Source: Spirochaetota bacterium (GTDB taxonomy: Bacteria > Spirochaetota > Spirochaetia > Treponematales > UBA12059). Taken from it: a stretch of DNA of 64,000 nt. The notes beneath the pieces are model-generated. The model was not told where the DNA came from. It ran no database searches and saw only the letters and a list, made by a program, of their open reading frames with translations. The DNA lies in NCBI GenBank assembly GCA_022703505.1, contig JAKLDN010000006.1, positions 62,001 to 126,000 of the forward strand, read 5' to 3'. The position numbers and the translations under genes were made by a program. Shown here one piece after another: positions 24,084 to 32,471 of the stretch (positions are counted from its first letter, which is position 1; the number at the start of each line of letters is the position of its first letter).

Positions 24084-25145
24084 ATGAAGCCAGTCCTTGC
24101 CCTGCTTTGCCTCCTATCCCTGATGCCCGTCCCGTTCCACGGGCAGGTCCCGGCAAGGGCCGATTTCTCGTCCCTGGCGGACACCCACGAGGCAAGGACG
24201 CGGTATCTGACCTCCGTCATCACCGCCAACTGGAACTCCGCCGTACGGTTCCCGGAAACCTTCCTGACCGGGGCCGCGGGCCGGGTCCAGGTGAGCGTGG
24301 ACCGCCAGGAGGACTTCTTCTACGTCCGGTTCCTTCGGGAGCGCTCGGGCGCCTTCCCCCTGGTGTCCCAGGGAAACACGATCGTCCAGCGCAATTACCA
24401 GCGGAACGGGGACCTGATCCAGGCCAAGATATTCCTGTCCGACGATCCCTCCTGCTACCTCCGGCTCTACCCCCAGGCGGAACGGACCCGTGCCGACATC
24501 GTCCTCTTCGGGGCCGTGGTCCGGCAGAACATACTCCTGGGCCAGATCTTCTACTACCAGCTTCGGGACCATGTCGGGAAAATGCTCACCGCCGCGGAAG
24601 GATCCCTGGATTGGAGCATATTCATCCGGTCCCCCGGCGGCGCCCCCTCCGGCGCCGTCCGCTTCGGCCAGGCCCTTTCCGCCGGGCGGCTGACCCCCGG
24701 GGGGCCCGGCTTCCGCCTGATCTCCAGCCTGGCTTACGACGACTCGGTCGAGGAATTCCTCTCCGGTTCCGGCCGGGTCCTGGGCGCCGGGGAGCTCGCC
24801 TCCGTCCCGTCCCATCCCTTCGCGGACGACCGGGATCCCCGGCGGACGGCGGCCTACAGGTCCTTCCCCCGCTACGAACCCGGCAAGGGACTTCCCGCCG
24901 CTGCCGCCGCCGCGCTGGTCCACTCCCATTCCCTGGAACACCCCGACGACCTGTACGCCGCCTTCCTGCAGGACGGTCCCCGTCCCCGGAGAATCCTCCT
25001 CGTCCCGGGCTTCGGACCGGACGGGATCTTCGGCATCCAAGGGTATGATCCCGAAACGCGGCAAAACCTTTCCTGGCCCGAGTTCGCCGCGGAGCATCGG
25101 GAACTCCCCGTCCGCCTGGTGCGGGTTCCCGCTCCCCAACTCTAG
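24084..25145 (+). CDS. Exported protein of unknown function
   Basis: The 353 residues begin with a signal peptide (MKPVLALLCLLSLMPVPFHGQVPARA; cleavage probably after HGQ or ARA). The mature part is beta-rich (FYVRFLRERSGAFPLVSQGNTIVQRNYQRNGDLIQAKIFLSDDPSCYLRLYP and DIVLFGAVVRQNILLGQIFYYQL), and a GFGPDGIFGIQGYD segment lies near the C-terminus. It looks like a periplasmic or surface protein typical of spirochaetes; I do not recognise the family. The ATG at 24084 has GGAG 8 nt upstream. A palindromic GTATAGTATAC box at about 24049 may hold promoters in both directions. Confidence 0.75.
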   Translation: MKPVLALLCLLSLMPVPFHGQVPARADFSSLADTHEARTRYLTSVITANWNSAVRFPETFLTGAAGRVQVSVDRQEDFFYVRFLRERSGAFPLVSQGNTIVQRNYQRNGDLIQAKIFLSDDPSCYLRLYPQAERTRADIVLFGAVVRQNILLGQIFYYQLRDHVGKMLTAAEGSLDWSIFIRSPGGAPSGAVRFGQALSAGRLTPGGPGFRLISSLAYDDSVEEFLSGSGRVLGAGELASVPSHPFADDRDPRRTAAYRSFPRYEPGKGLPAAAAAALVHSHSLEHPDDLYAAFLQDGPRPRRILLVPGFGPDGIFGIQGYDPETRQNLSWPEFAAEHRELPVRLVRVPAPQL

Positions 25146-25166
25146 GCGCCGGGCGGGGGTAGAAGG

Positions 25167-25706
25167 GTGAGCCGGGCCTTCGTGGACGAGGCCTCCGCGG
25201 ATTCCCGGGACGAGGACGCCCCGGAGTTCAAGATCCCCCTGCCCCCGGGAGCCCGCAACTACGTAACCCCCGAGGGAGCCGAGCGGCTCTACTCGGAACT
25301 CAAGACCCTGGAAGCTACGGAACGCCCGGACCTGGCCGCGGAGATCCTCCGGCTGTCCCGGGATCCTACGAACTCGGACGCCCTCGCCACGGCCCGGCGG
25401 CGCCTGGCCCGGCTGGACCGGCGCATCGAGTACCTGGCCCGCATGGCGGGCCTCGCGGAGGTGGTGAACCGTCCGGCCGGGGGATACGATCGGGTGCGGT
25501 TCGGGGCCCGGGTCACCGTCCGGTACGGGGACGGGGCCACCTCGACCTTCCGGATCGTGGGGGTGGACGAGTCCGATCCCGAAGCCGGGCTCGTGGGCTG
25601 GACGGCCCCCCTGGCCCGGGCCCTGATGGGCAGGGCCCCCGGGGAGAACTCCGTGGTCCTCCTTCCGGGCGGGGAGAAGACTGTGACCGTCCTGGCCGTG
25701 GAATAG
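25167..25706 (+). CDS. GreA/GreB-family transcription factor, altered tip
   Basis: A 179-residue Gre-like factor. After a 30-residue acidic N-terminal extension comes the coiled coil (TPEGAERLYSELKTLE.. RRRLARLDRRIEYL) and then the C-terminal FKBP-like domain (VRFGARVTVRYGDG.. VGWTAPLARALMGRAPGENSVV). In GreA and GreB the coiled-coil tip has Asp41 and Glu44 (GDxSEN), which place Mg2+ for RNA cleavage. Here the aligned stretch is RDPTNSD: the Asp is kept (66) but the Glu is Asn69. It may rescue arrested RNA polymerase poorly, or act more like an anti-Gre factor. The GTG start lies 21 nt after the exported-protein gene. Confidence 0.8.
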   Translation: MSRAFVDEASADSRDEDAPEFKIPLPPGARNYVTPEGAERLYSELKTLEATERPDLAAEILRLSRDPTNSDALATARRRLARLDRRIEYLARMAGLAEVVNRPAGGYDRVRFGARVTVRYGDGATSTFRIVGVDESDPEAGLVGWTAPLARALMGRAPGENSVVLLPGGEKTVTVLAVE

Positions 25707-25749
25707 CCGCGACCGGGGCGCCCTGCCCCGGCGGACCGCCCTGTTTTCC

Positions 25750-25778
25750 TTGACAGCCCGCCGGGCCGCCCTTAGAGT
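25750..25778 (+). promoter_or_regulatory. Promoter (leaderless type) of the first sugar-acid operon
   Basis: A perfect TTGACA (25750-25755), a 17-nt spacer and TAGAGT (25773-25778). The ATG at 25787 follows after 8 nt with no ribosome site in the gap. Confidence 0.7.
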
Positions 25779-25786
25779 GAAATCCC

Positions 25787-26620
25787 ATGAAGCTGACGTA
25801 TTCCGTCTGCAATGAGCTTTTCGGGGACCTTCCCCTGCCTCGGGCGGCCCGAATCATCCGGGAGTCCGGGTATACCGGCATCGAGTTCGCGCCCTTCACG
25901 ATCTTCGGGGACTTCTCACCAGGGTCCGTCCGGGACGGATTGGCCGAGGCTCGAGACGTCCTGGACGGGGAGGGACTGTCCTTCGCGGGCTTCCACTGGC
26001 TCCTGGCCAAGCCCGAGGGGCTCCACCTGGCCTCCCCGGATCCCGCGGTCCGCAGTCGGAGCGTGGACCATCTCAGGTTCCTGGCGGACTGCGCGGGAAG
26101 GCTCGGCGGAGGCCCCCTGATCCTGGGCTCCCCCCGACAGCGGGGCAGCCTGCCCGAGGTTCCGAAGGCCGAGGCGGAGGCCGCCCTGGACCGGGCCCTC
26201 CGGGAGGCGGCCCCCGCGGTCGAGGCCGCGGGGTGCTCCCTGCTCCTGGAATCCCTGTCCCCGGAGCAGACCGACGTGGTGAACTCCCTGGCCGAGGCCG
26301 TGCGGCGGGCCCGGGCGGCGGGAAGCCCCGCGGTGAGCTCCATGTTCGACTTCCGGAACGTCTCCGGCGAGGCCGAGGGCTGGCAGGCCCTGCTGGACCG
26401 GCATTTCGGGGACATCCGGCACGTCCACGCCAACGAAGTCGACGGCCGGGCCCCGGGGACCGGGAGTTCCGACTACCTCCCGGCCTTTCGGACCCTCCTG
26501 GCCCGGGGCTACCGGGGCTGGGTCAGCGTGGAAATCTTCGAGGTTCCCCCGGACCCGGGCGCGATCCTGAGAGGCTCGATGGACCTGTTCAAACGGCTGG
26601 AGGAGGAGGGATCCCGATGA
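25787..26620 (+). CDS. Sugar phosphate isomerase/epimerase-like TIM-barrel protein (1)
   Basis: A 277-residue xylose isomerase-like TIM barrel (AP-endonuclease 2 superfamily): YSVCNELFGDLPLPRAARIIRESGYTGIEFAPF at strands 1-2, SLLLESLSPEQTDVVNSLAEA with the metal-binding Glu, SSMFDFRNV, HFGDIRHVHANEVDGRAPGTG, and WVSVEIFEVPPDP at the last strand. Metal-ligand positions (Glu, Asp, His, Glu) are retained. Relatives include hydroxypyruvate isomerases, inosose dehydratases and 3-keto-sugar epimerases or lyases, so the reaction is not fixed. It is the first gene of a five-gene operon and overlaps the next by ATGA. Confidence 0.88.
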   Translation: MKLTYSVCNELFGDLPLPRAARIIRESGYTGIEFAPFTIFGDFSPGSVRDGLAEARDVLDGEGLSFAGFHWLLAKPEGLHLASPDPAVRSRSVDHLRFLADCAGRLGGGPLILGSPRQRGSLPEVPKAEAEAALDRALREAAPAVEAAGCSLLLESLSPEQTDVVNSLAEAVRRARAAGSPAVSSMFDFRNVSGEAEGWQALLDRHFGDIRHVHANEVDGRAPGTGSSDYLPAFRTLLARGYRGWVSVEIFEVPPDPGAILRGSMDLFKRLEEEGSR

Positions 26621-27663
26621 AGTTCGGCATAGTCGGCACGGGGATGATCGCGGAGTTCCACGCCCGGGCGATCGGGGAAATTCCGGGGGCGTCGGTGGCG
26701 GCCTGCCTGGACACGGTGCCCGAGCGGGCTCGCTCCTTCGCGGAGAAGCACAAGTGCCGGGCCTACGGTGACCTCAAGTCCTTCCTGTCCGATCCGGAGA
26801 TGGAGGTGGTCAACGTCTGTTCCCCCTCGGGGGCCCACCTGGATTCCGCCGTACCGGCCGCGGAGTCGGGCCGCCACCTGATCGTCGAGAAGCCCCTTGA
26901 GATCACCGTGGAGCGCTGCCTGCGCATCGTGGAAGCCTGCTCCCGCTCGGGGGTCGTCCTTTCGGGGATCTTCCCCTCCCGCTTCTTCGAGGCCGCCCGG
27001 GCGGTCAAGGAGGCGGTGGACCAAGGCAGGTTCGGAAGGCTCTCCATGGGCAGCGCCTACGTGAAGTGGTGGCGGGAACAGGCCTATTACTCCGGCAGCG
27101 GATGGAAGGGCACCAAGGCGATGGACGGGGGCGGGGCCCTCATGAACCAGTCCATCCACGCCGTCGACCTCCTGCTCTGGTACATGGGTCCCGTCCGCCG
27201 GGTCAGCGCCTTCACGGGGGTGGCGGGCCACACGGGGCTGGAGATCGAGGACAACGCCTCCGCGGCCCTGGAGTTCGAGAACGGGGCCCTCGGGGCGATC
27301 CAGGGCTCCACCGCGGTCTGGCCGGGCTTCCTGAAGCGGGTCGAGGTCCTGGGCACCTCCGGGAGCGCCATCCTGGAGGAGGAGAGCCTGGCGTTCTGGC
27401 GCTTCGCCTCCGAGACCCCCGCGGACGAGGAGGCCAGGTCGCGGTTCGCGTCCCTGACCTCGACGGGGGGCGGGGCCTCGGACCCCTCGGCCATCGGGCA
27501 CCGGGGACACCGGCTCCAGATAGAGGACGTCCTGCGGGCCATCGGGGAGAAGGGAAAGCCCCTGGTGGACGGAATCGAGGCGACCCGCCCGGTCGCGCTG
27601 ATCCGGGCGATCTACGAGAGCGCCGCGTCCGGGCGGCCCGTGACGCCCGCGGATCCCGCCTGA
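26617..27663 (+). CDS. Gfo/Idh/MocA-family sugar dehydrogenase (1)
   Basis: A 348-residue NAD(P)-dependent oxidoreductase. The Rossmann start is MKFGIVGTGMIAEFHARAI, VEKPLEIT carries the conserved EKP lysine (91-93), and GGGALMNQSIHAVDLLLWYMGPV (about 171-193) holds the substrate-side His/Asp motif. Members oxidise secondary alcohols of sugars, inositols or glycosides, often at C3. It overlaps the preceding TIM-barrel gene by 4 nt, a pairing seen in 3-keto-sugar catabolic clusters. There is no signal peptide, so it is cytosolic. Confidence 0.92.
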   Translation: MKFGIVGTGMIAEFHARAIGEIPGASVAACLDTVPERARSFAEKHKCRAYGDLKSFLSDPEMEVVNVCSPSGAHLDSAVPAAESGRHLIVEKPLEITVERCLRIVEACSRSGVVLSGIFPSRFFEAARAVKEAVDQGRFGRLSMGSAYVKWWREQAYYSGSGWKGTKAMDGGGALMNQSIHAVDLLLWYMGPVRRVSAFTGVAGHTGLEIEDNASAALEFENGALGAIQGSTAVWPGFLKRVEVLGTSGSAILEEESLAFWRFASETPADEEARSRFASLTSTGGGASDPSAIGHRGHRLQIEDVLRAIGEKGKPLVDGIEATRPVALIRAIYESAASGRPVTPADPA

Positions 27664-27701
27664 GCGGCCTGCGGATGGAGGTTGAAGTGAAGGACGGAAC
27701 C

Positions 27702-28613
27702 ATGCGTCTTGCGGGTTTCGCGGACGAGGCGGCGGACGAGGTCGAAGGCCAGGTCCGGGTCACGAAGGCCCTGGGCTGGAAGTGGATCGAGGCGCGCAAC
27801 TCGGGCGGTGTGAACGTCCATGACCTGCCGGACCGGGACTTCGAGTCCTTCCGGGCGGCCCTGGAGAAGGCCGGGATCGGGGTCTGCTGCCTGGGCTCCA
27901 GCATCGCCAACTGGGGCAAGAGCCCGGACGAGGACTTCGCCGCGTCCCTGGCGGCCGCCCGGCGGGCCGCGGACCGGATGGAGGTCCTGGGAACCCGGCT
28001 GGTGCGGATCATGAGCTATGCCGTGCTGGTCGACCCGGAGGGGAATCCCCTTCCGGACCAGAAGAAGCGCCAGCGGTTCCAGCGGCTCCGGGAACTCTGC
28101 GGGGTCTTCACGGAACGGGGCATGACCCCGGTGCACGAGAACTGCTTCAACTACGGCGGCATGGGCGTGGAGAACACCCGGGAACTCCTCTCCGAGGTGC
28201 CCGGCCTCAAGCTCGTCTTCGACACGGGCAACCCTTCCCTGACCCCGGACTTCACCCGGCCCCCGCCCCGGCCCAACCAGGATTCCTGGGAGTCCTGGAC
28301 GGCCCTGCGGGATCACGTGGTCCACATCCACGTCAAGGACGGATGGAGGGATCCCGGGACGGGGGCGGAGACCTACGTCTTTCCGGGGGAGGGACCGTCC
28401 CGGGTCAAGGACATCCTGGCGGACTGCGCGGCCCGGGGCTATTCCGGCTGGCTCACCATCGAGCCCCACATGGCCGTGGTGTACCACGATCCGACTGTCA
28501 GCTCCCCGGCCGCCGCCCGGGAGGCCGTGTACCTGGAGTACGGCCGCCGCCTGCAAACCCTTCTGGCCTCCCTGGGCTTAGAAGTACGGGACGGCGAGGC
28601 CCGGCGACCTTGA
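27702..28613 (+). CDS. Sugar phosphate isomerase/epimerase-like TIM-barrel protein (2)
   Basis: The 303 residues open with MRLAGFADEAADEVEGQVRVTKALGWKWIEARNSGG, typical of this family. MTPVHENCFNYGGMGVENTRELLSEV, KLVFDTGNPSLTPDF, VVHIHVKDGW and YVFPGEGPSRVKDIL with WLTIEPHM carry the Glu/Asp/His/Glu metal ligands. Two upstream in-frame starts exist (ATG at 27675, GTG at 27687). I prefer the ATG at 27702 because of the conserved N-terminus and AAGGA 7 nt before. It shares the operon with, but is not closely similar to, the first TIM-barrel protein. Confidence 0.88.
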   Translation: MRLAGFADEAADEVEGQVRVTKALGWKWIEARNSGGVNVHDLPDRDFESFRAALEKAGIGVCCLGSSIANWGKSPDEDFAASLAAARRAADRMEVLGTRLVRIMSYAVLVDPEGNPLPDQKKRQRFQRLRELCGVFTERGMTPVHENCFNYGGMGVENTRELLSEVPGLKLVFDTGNPSLTPDFTRPPPRPNQDSWESWTALRDHVVHIHVKDGWRDPGTGAETYVFPGEGPSRVKDILADCAARGYSGWLTIEPHMAVVYHDPTVSSPAAAREAVYLEYGRRLQTLLASLGLEVRDGEARRP

Positions 28614-28627
28614 GCGGGGAGGATGCC

Positions 28628-29671
28628 ATGGATACCTGGAAGCTGCCGTCCTTCAAGACCGAGGAGGAATTGGAATCCCGCATGTCCGAGCCGACGGCCG
28701 CGGTCGTGGAGGAGTTCCGGAAGAATCCCGGAGACCTGGCCATCCTGGGGATCGGCGGCAAGATCGGGGTGACCCTGGGGATGATGGCCGCCCGGGCCCG
28801 GGACGCCGCGGGGGTCCGATCCCGGATTCTCGGAGTCTCGCGCTTTTCCGACAAGGCGGCCCGGGCCAGACTTGAAAAGGCCGGAGTGGAGTGCCTGGAG
28901 TGCGACCTGTTGGACCGCTCGTCCGTGGACAAGCTCCCCGACGCTCCCCGGGTCGTGTTCATGGCGGGCAAGAAGTTCGGCACCTCGGGCTCCGAGGAGA
29001 CGACCTGGGCCATGAACACCGTGGTGCCCGCCTACGTGGCGGGGCGGTACCGGGACTCCGCGATCGTCGCCTACTCCACGGGCTGCGTGTACGATGTCGT
29101 GACCCCCTACTCCGGGGGCTCCTCGGAATCCGACCCCCCCCGGGCCGTCGGGGACTACGCCCAGTCCGCCCTGGGGCGGGAGCGGGTCTTCCAGCACTTC
29201 AGCAGGGCGGAGGGAACCCGGGTCTGCATACTTAGGCTCAACTACGCCATCGACCCCCGGTACGGGGTGCTCCACGACATAGCCCGGAAGGTCGCCGCGG
29301 GGGAGGGCGTGGAGCTCGCGGTGGAGAACTTCAACTGCATCTGGCAGGGGGACGTCCTGGAGCGCACCCTCCTGGCTTTCCGGCACGCCGCGAGTCCCGC
29401 CTTCGTCCTGAACCTCACGGGACCGGAGACGGCTTCGGTGCGCAGGACCGCCGAGGAATTCGGCCGCCTCCTGGGCAAGCCCCCGGTCTTCCGGGGCGGC
29501 GGCGAGGGCGGCCGGGCCTACCTGAACGACGCGGCCCTCTCCTTCCGGCTCTTCGGCTATCCCCGGGTACCCCTGGCAGAGATGATCCGCATGCAGGCGG
29601 ACTGGATCGCCTCCGGGGGCGGGTCCCTGGGCAAGCCGACCCATTTCGAGACCACCGACGGAACCTACTAG
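28628..29671 (+). CDS. NAD-dependent epimerase/dehydratase-fold protein lacking the usual YxxxK
   Basis: A 347-residue extended-SDR-like protein. The nucleotide-binding strand is DLAILGIGGKIGVTLGMMAARA (about 36-57), VVFMAGKKFGTSGSE replaces the usual NNAG-type loop, and AIVAYSTGCVYDVVTP supplies the Ser/Thr. At the catalytic site DYAQSALGRERVF has the Tyr, but Ala stands where the Lys of YxxxK is expected, so the chemistry may be altered or lost. The C-terminal substrate region (YLNDAALSFRLFGYPRVPLAEMI) is intact. It sits 14 nt after the second TIM-barrel gene. Confidence 0.82.
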   Translation: MDTWKLPSFKTEEELESRMSEPTAAVVEEFRKNPGDLAILGIGGKIGVTLGMMAARARDAAGVRSRILGVSRFSDKAARARLEKAGVECLECDLLDRSSVDKLPDAPRVVFMAGKKFGTSGSEETTWAMNTVVPAYVAGRYRDSAIVAYSTGCVYDVVTPYSGGSSESDPPRAVGDYAQSALGRERVFQHFSRAEGTRVCILRLNYAIDPRYGVLHDIARKVAAGEGVELAVENFNCIWQGDVLERTLLAFRHAASPAFVLNLTGPETASVRRTAEEFGRLLGKPPVFRGGGEGGRAYLNDAALSFRLFGYPRVPLAEMIRMQADWIASGGGSLGKPTHFETTDGTY

Positions 29672-29686
29672 ACGGAGGCGCGCATC

Positions 29687-30763
29687 GTGAAAAGATCGGA
29701 CATCCCGACGGGACTCCTGGAAACCCTGCGGCGGGGGACCGTGATCCCCGCCATCCCCCTGGCCCTGGACGCGGACCGCCGTTTCGACCCCCGGAGGCAG
29801 AAGGCCCTGGTGCGGTACTACATCGACGCCGGAGCCGGGGGCATCGCGGCGGGGGTCCACACGACCCAGTTCGAGATCCGGGATCCCCGGCACGGACTCT
29901 TCCGGCCGGTGCTCTCCGCAGTCTCCGCAGCCATAGACGAGTGGTGCGGCCGCCGCGGCACGAGGGTGCTCAAGGTGGGCGGGGTCTGCGGCCCCACCCA
30001 CCAGGCGTGCCAGGAGGCGGACTTCCTGGTCTCCGCGGGATACCACGCGGGGCTTTTGAGCCTGGCGGGCCACGGGGAGGACTCGATCGAGGACCTCCTG
30101 GCCCATGTCCGGAAGGTGGCCGGACGGATCCCCGTAATCGGCTTCTACCTCCAGCCCGCCGTGGGGGGCCGGGTCCTGCCCTACGAGTTCTGGCGGGGCC
30201 TCTGCGAGATCGAGAACGTCATCGCGATCAAGATGGCCCCCTTCAACCGCTACCGCACCTTCGACGTGGTGCGCGCCGTGGCGGAATCCGGCCGGGCGGG
30301 CGAAATCGCCCTGTACACGGGGAACGACGACAACATCGTGGTCGACCTGCTCACGGAGTACGCCGTCCGGACCGCGGGGGAGACACGGCGCCTCCGGATC
30401 GCCGGGGGCCTCCTGGGACACTGGAGCGTCTGGACCCGCCGGGCCGTCGAACTTTTACGCTCGGCCCGGGACCTCTCGGACGCGGGTGCCCCGATACCCC
30501 AATCCCTGCTGACCCTGGCCCAGGAGGTGACGGACGCCAACGCGGCGGTCTTCGACGCGGCCAACGGCTTTGCGGGCTGCATCCCCGGGATCCACGAGGT
30601 GCTCCGGCGCCAGGGCCTCCTTTCGGGCACCTGGTGCCTGAATCCCCAGGAGGGGTTGTCACCCGGGCAGGCGGAGGAGATCGACCGGGTCTGCCGGTCC
30701 TACCCCCACCTCACGGACGACGAGTTCGTGACCGCTCACCTGCCGGAGTGGCTGGCGGACTAG
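29687..30763 (+). CDS. Dihydrodipicolinate synthase-family (DapA-like) aldolase/lyase
   Basis: A 358-residue class I aldolase-type barrel. GTVIPAIPLALDADRRFDPRRQKALVRYYIDAGAGGIAAGVHTTQ is the typical N-terminus, PVIGFYLQP holds the proton-relay Tyr154, and NVIAIKMAPFNRY the Schiff-base Lys182. It is longer than DapA (about 290) and has a C-terminal extension. The GTTGE pyruvate-binding loop is replaced by AGVHTTQ, so the substrate is probably a keto-sugar acid rather than aspartate semialdehyde. GTG start with GGAGG upstream. It is the last gene of the operon begun at 25787. Confidence 0.88.
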   Translation: MKRSDIPTGLLETLRRGTVIPAIPLALDADRRFDPRRQKALVRYYIDAGAGGIAAGVHTTQFEIRDPRHGLFRPVLSAVSAAIDEWCGRRGTRVLKVGGVCGPTHQACQEADFLVSAGYHAGLLSLAGHGEDSIEDLLAHVRKVAGRIPVIGFYLQPAVGGRVLPYEFWRGLCEIENVIAIKMAPFNRYRTFDVVRAVAESGRAGEIALYTGNDDNIVVDLLTEYAVRTAGETRRLRIAGGLLGHWSVWTRRAVELLRSARDLSDAGAPIPQSLLTLAQEVTDANAAVFDAANGFAGCIPGIHEVLRRQGLLSGTWCLNPQEGLSPGQAEEIDRVCRSYPHLTDDEFVTAHLPEWLAD

Positions 30764-30780
30764 CCGGATAAGAACGATCA

Positions 30781-30937
30781 GGACTCACCACTGAGAACGC
30801 GTCCGGATGGCTGCGCCATCCGGACGGCGCCGAAGCTCGCTTCGGCGATCTATTTGAGCCGCAATCGACGAAGACCGAAGGGCTTCGTCGCCGCGAGCCG
30901 GACGAACGTCCGGCTCGCGCGTCTCCGTGGTGAGTCC
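30781..30937. repeat. Four-hairpin element with inverted ends
   Basis: It fills the gap between convergent genes. The ends GGACTCACCACTGAG (30781-30795) and CTCCGTGGTGAGTCC (30923-30937) are complementary at 14 of 15 positions. Inside are four stems: GTCCGGATGGC/GCCATCCGGAC (30801-30825), CGCCGAAGC/GCTTCGGCG (30828-30847), CGACGAAG/CTTCGTCG (30866-30890) and GCGAGCCGGACG/CGTCCGGCTCGC (30893-30918). No open frame or T-run is present. It may act as a bidirectional transcription barrier. Confidence 0.85.
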
Positions 30938-30943
30938 AGAAAT

Positions 30944-32461
30944 TCAAACAGCCGCTTTCTTCCGGAACATCTGCGCCATCAGGGCCCGGAACCACTTTGC
31001 CCGGCCCAGGACGATGATCAGGGTCAAAAGGCCCAGGACCACGCAGATGGGCCGGGTGAAGAACGGGGCTACGCTTCCGTCCGAGAGGATCAGGGCGCGG
31101 CGGAGGTTCTTGTCCAGGATGTCCCCCAGGATGATCCCCAGGACCAGGGGGGCCATGGGATAGTCCATCTCCCGCAGGATGAAGCCCAGGGCGCCGAACA
31201 CGATCATGATCCCCACGTCGAAGAGCCGGGCCTGGAGGGCGAAGGAACCCACCACGCAGAGGATGAAGATGACGGGCATCAGCTTCTGGCGCGGGACCTG
31301 GAGGACCTTGACCAGGGGCCGGACCATGGACAGGCCCAGGACGAACATCATGATGGTGGCCAGGAGGACCATGGCCACGACCTCGTAGATGAAGGTCGGG
31401 AACTCCAGCATGATGAGGGGTCCGGGCCGCACCCCGTGGATCAGCATGGCCCCCAGGAGTACCGCCGCGGGGGCGGAGCCCGGGATGGCCAGGGTCAGGA
31501 CCGGGATGATGGCCCCGGGCACGCAGGCGTTGTTCCCCGTCTCCGAGGCCAGGAGCCCCTCGACCGAACCCTTGCCGAACTTCTCCCTCTCCTCGGGCTT
31601 GGCGCCCCGCTTGGCCATGTCGTAGGAGACCCAGGCCGCGATGTCCTCCCCCACCCCGGGGATGGCCCCGATGAAGGTTCCGATCAGGCCGGATCGTATG
31701 ATCGTCTTCCAGTACTTGAAGACCTCGGACAGCCTGGGGATGACCCGGTCGATGGCCGTCTTCACTACCTCGTACTTTTCCACCCGCATCACGGAGATGA
31801 TCTCCGCGAACCCGAAGGCCCCGACCATGGCTGGTATGAGGGAGATGCCTCCGGAGAGGTTGGTTGAGCCGAAGGAGAAGCGCACGTAGGCGTGGATCCC
31901 CTCCATGCCGATCATGGCCACGAAGAGTCCCAGGAAGCCCGAGATCCAGCCCTTCAGGGGGTCCTTGGGAGCCGTCAGGTTCCCGCAGATGATGATCCCG
32001 AAGATGGAGAACCACACGAACTCGTAGGACTGGAAGCTCAGGGCGACCGTACCGATCATGGGGGTGAAGACCAGCATGGCCAGCATGCCGATCATGGACC
32101 CCAGGAAGGATCCCGTCGTGGCGATGCCGATGGCCTTGCCCGCCTTTCCCTGCAGGGCCAGGGGGTAGCCGTCCACGGTGGTGGCGGCGTTGGCGGGGGT
32201 GCCCGGTATGTTGAGGAGGATGGCGCTGCGGCTGCCTCCGTAGATGGCCCCGATGTACATACAGATCAGGATCAGGATGGCGTTGCCGGGTGCCATGTTG
32301 AACGTGAGGGTCGTCAGCAGGGCCACCCCCATGGTGGCCGTGAGGCCCGGAAGCATGCCTATGATGATTCCCAACTGGGTAGCCCAGAGAGAATCGAACA
32401 GGGCCCGGAAGGTGAAGACCGTGCCCATCGCCTCGCCGAAAAGTTTCAAGCCTTCGAACAT
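30944..32461 (-). CDS. tctA: Tripartite tricarboxylate transporter large permease TctA
   Basis: A 505-residue membrane protein with about twelve hydrophobic segments and the TctA signatures GIIIGMLPGLTATMGVALL, GAIYGGSRSAILLNIPGTPANAATTVDGYPLA and IGAIPGVGEDIAAWVSYD. It forms the cation-coupled channel of a TTT system that imports carboxylic acids delivered by the periplasmic TctC. AAGGAG lies upstream of the ATG. It follows tctB by 10 nt. Its place between two sugar-acid operons suggests the substrate is an aldonic, uronic or related acid, not necessarily citrate. Confidence 0.95.
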   Translation of the reverse strand: MFEGLKLFGEAMGTVFTFRALFDSLWATQLGIIIGMLPGLTATMGVALLTTLTFNMAPGNAILILICMYIGAIYGGSRSAILLNIPGTPANAATTVDGYPLALQGKAGKAIGIATTGSFLGSMIGMLAMLVFTPMIGTVALSFQSYEFVWFSIFGIIICGNLTAPKDPLKGWISGFLGLFVAMIGMEGIHAYVRFSFGSTNLSGGISLIPAMVGAFGFAEIISVMRVEKYEVVKTAIDRVIPRLSEVFKYWKTIIRSGLIGTFIGAIPGVGEDIAAWVSYDMAKRGAKPEEREKFGKGSVEGLLASETGNNACVPGAIIPVLTLAIPGSAPAAVLLGAMLIHGVRPGPLIMLEFPTFIYEVVAMVLLATIMMFVLGLSMVRPLVKVLQVPRQKLMPVIFILCVVGSFALQARLFDVGIMIVFGALGFILREMDYPMAPLVLGIILGDILDKNLRRALILSDGSVAPFFTRPICVVLGLLTLIIVLGRAKWFRALMAQMFRKKAAV

Positions 32462-32471
32462 CCCGGACTCC

